DNA from: Lachnospiraceae bacterium
Lineage (GTDB): Bacteria; Bacillota; Clostridia; Lachnospirales; Lachnospiraceae
Assembly (NCBI GenBank): GCA_900765975.1
Contig: CAAFTS010000184.1
Location: 1-17,911, forward strand
Length of the DNA: 17,911 nt
Direction: 5' to 3'
Numbering within the stretch: the first letter of the stretch is position 1; each line of letters begins with the position of its first letter. Both the position numbers and the translations under genes were made by a program. This document shows, one piece after another, positions 16,946 through 17,911 of this stretch. The notes below the pieces were generated by a model, which was given only the letters and a program-made list of their open reading frames with translations, did not search any database and was not told the DNA's origin.

Positions 16946-17758
16946 TCAATTTCTCATGAATTGGTTAATTACATATAACACGCCATCCTCATCATTGGAA
17001 CGCGTAATATAATCTGCTTTTTCCTTTACAATGGATTGCGCATTTTCCATTGCAACCCCTAAACCAGCATATTCAATCATAGATAAATCATTATACCCAT
17101 CTCCACAACAGATCATCTGATCTGCGGAAAGACCAATGCTGCTTAATAGTTTTTGCAATGTATATGCCTTATCAATCTTTTGCGGCATAATTTCCAAAAA
17201 GAACGGTTCCGAACGATATATATTTAATAATGAATGAAATTTTTCTTTTAAAACTCCCATCATTTGTTCCAATACTTTTGGCTCTCCAGGAATCAAGAGT
17301 TTATTTACCGGGAAATCAATATACTTCACAAAATTATCCACTGACTGAATCTGCATTTGATTAATCATCTTTTCCTTTTCCGTATATTGGTTTGGTTTCA
17401 ATCCGGAAATGATATTATCCCCCTCATACGTAATAATATCCACTCCTTGATATTCCTTTGCAATGTGATAAATCGGTTCAATGACTTCGTCTGGAATTGT
17501 TTTGTTATAAATTATTTTACCTGTAGAACACTGGGTAATCCTCGCCCCATTAAATGATAAAATATAACTTCCAAATCTTCCAAGTTCTAAAATATCCGCC
17601 AAAGGCTGTACTCCATTGATCGGCCGTCCACTGGCAAGCACAACCTTTTTTCCAGCCTCCTGAATTTCAATCAACGCTTTCTTCGTCGGCTCTGTAATTT
17701 CTTTTCTAGAATTTGTCAATGTTCCATCCAGATCAAGAACAAGCATCTCGTAAATCAT
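16946..17758 (-). CDS. Cof-type HAD-IIB family phosphatase
   Basis: A 270-residue cytoplasmic phosphatase of the haloacid dehalogenase superfamily, Cof/IIB subgroup, which usually removes phosphate from sugar phosphates, FMN or other small metabolites. Motif I is LDLDGTLTNS, with nucleophile Asp9 and acid/base Asp11. Motif II lies in VVLASGRP. The conserved Lys is in the DKAYTLQKLL region, and motif IV is CCGDGYNDLSMI, with the magnesium-binding aspartates. The central alpha/beta cap insert is of the IIB kind. The ATG has GAGGAG 10 bases upstream; an internal ATG four codons later is possible. It is first gene of a two-gene unit with the flavoprotein. Action on FMN or a related compound would fit that partner, but this is inference only. 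Confidence 0.9.
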   Translation of the reverse strand: MIYEMLVLDLDGTLTNSRKEITEPTKKALIEIQEAGKKVVLASGRPINGVQPLADILELGRFGSYILSFNGARITQCSTGKIIYNKTIPDEVIEPIYHIAKEYQGVDIITYEGDNIISGLKPNQYTEKEKMINQMQIQSVDNFVKYIDFPVNKLLIPGEPKVLEQMMGVLKEKFHSLLNIYRSEPFFLEIMPQKIDKAYTLQKLLSSIGLSADQMICCGDGYNDLSMIEYAGLGVAMENAQSIVKEKADYITRSNDEDGVLYVINQFMRN

Positions 17759-17822
17759 CTTTTACTATCTCCTCAAATCTCTTTGGGGCATCAACCATAT
17801 TTATCAACACCCATTCATTGTT

Positions 17823-17851
17823 ATTATATCTATATCCGCCTCCGATTACAA
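17823..17851 (-). promoter_or_regulatory. Sigma-A promoter for HAD phosphatase-flavoprotein unit
   Basis: On the minus strand, TTGTAA (17846-17851), a 17-base spacer and a perfect TATAAT (17823-17828) lie about 65 bases before the HAD ATG. Transcription should start near 17816. It sits directly after the hairpin at the right edge, where a new unit would be expected to begin. Confidence 0.7.
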
Positions 17852-17862
17852 TTAAATGAGAA

Positions 17863-17904
17863 AAAAAGATAAGAAAAACACCTGTATGCTTTTCTTATCT
17901 TTTT
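17863..17904. terminator. Hairpin terminator at the right edge
   Basis: A perfect 15-bp stem, AAAAAGATAAGAAAA (17863-17877) with TTTTCTTATCTTTTT (17890-17904), and a 12-base loop. The arms themselves supply the A- and T-runs, so it can end transcription in both directions. It probably terminates an operon lying beyond the window and marks the start of the HAD unit. Confidence 0.8.
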
Positions 17905-17911
17905 ATGTTTA

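Noticed and set aside
17759..17880. An open frame of about 39 codons without stop on the minus strand, upstream of and overlapping the HAD gene start
   Set aside because: It has no good start codon or ribosome binding site and overlaps the promoter and the right-edge terminator. It is most simply read as leader sequence.

Overview
The window looks like chromosomal core DNA of an anaerobic, low-to-moderate-GC Clostridia, most likely a Lachnospiraceae gut bacterium. This rests on AT-rich Firmicutes-type promoters and AGGAGG-like ribosome binding sites, AddAB instead of RecBCD, a flavodiiron protein fused to a flavin reductase and a rubredoxin, and an iron-sulfur flavoprotein of a kind common in anaerobes. 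The genus cannot be fixed from the sequence alone. All eleven credible genes are on the minus strand, so transcription runs from high to low coordinates. No tRNA, rRNA, CRISPR array, transposase, integrase, phage gene or attachment site was seen.

Layout in the direction of transcription: (1) 17911-16289: a hairpin terminator at the right edge, then a promoter driving a Cof-type HAD phosphatase and an iron-sulfur flavoprotein/FMN reductase. (2) 16281-12719: a strong promoter, then an asparagine-synthase-like gene lacking the front of its glutaminase domain. It is followed 40 bases later by a four-domain flavodiiron NO/O2 reductase and a strong hairpin terminator. (3) 12725-7191: two 20-base tandem repeats and a near-consensus promoter with a hairpin at the predicted start of transcription. 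These lead into a complete branched-chain amino acid (HAAT family) ABC transporter operon, livJ-livH-livM-livG-livF, with a cytidylate-kinase-like gene as last cistron and a terminator. (4) 7175-1: a promoter, then addB-addA, stop codon directly abutting start codon, encoding the helicase-nuclease for double-strand break repair. A hairpin lies at the left edge.

The units are ordinary housekeeping and stress functions: amino acid uptake, asparagine formation, NO/O2 detoxification and recombination. I found no convincing new defence or mobile system. The points most worth a second look are the glutaminase-deficient asparagine synthase paired with the flavodiiron gene, the kinase-like gene locked into the liv operon, and the structured regulatory region in front of livJ. 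All functions are inferred from motifs and family knowledge; promoters, terminators and start choices were read by eye.
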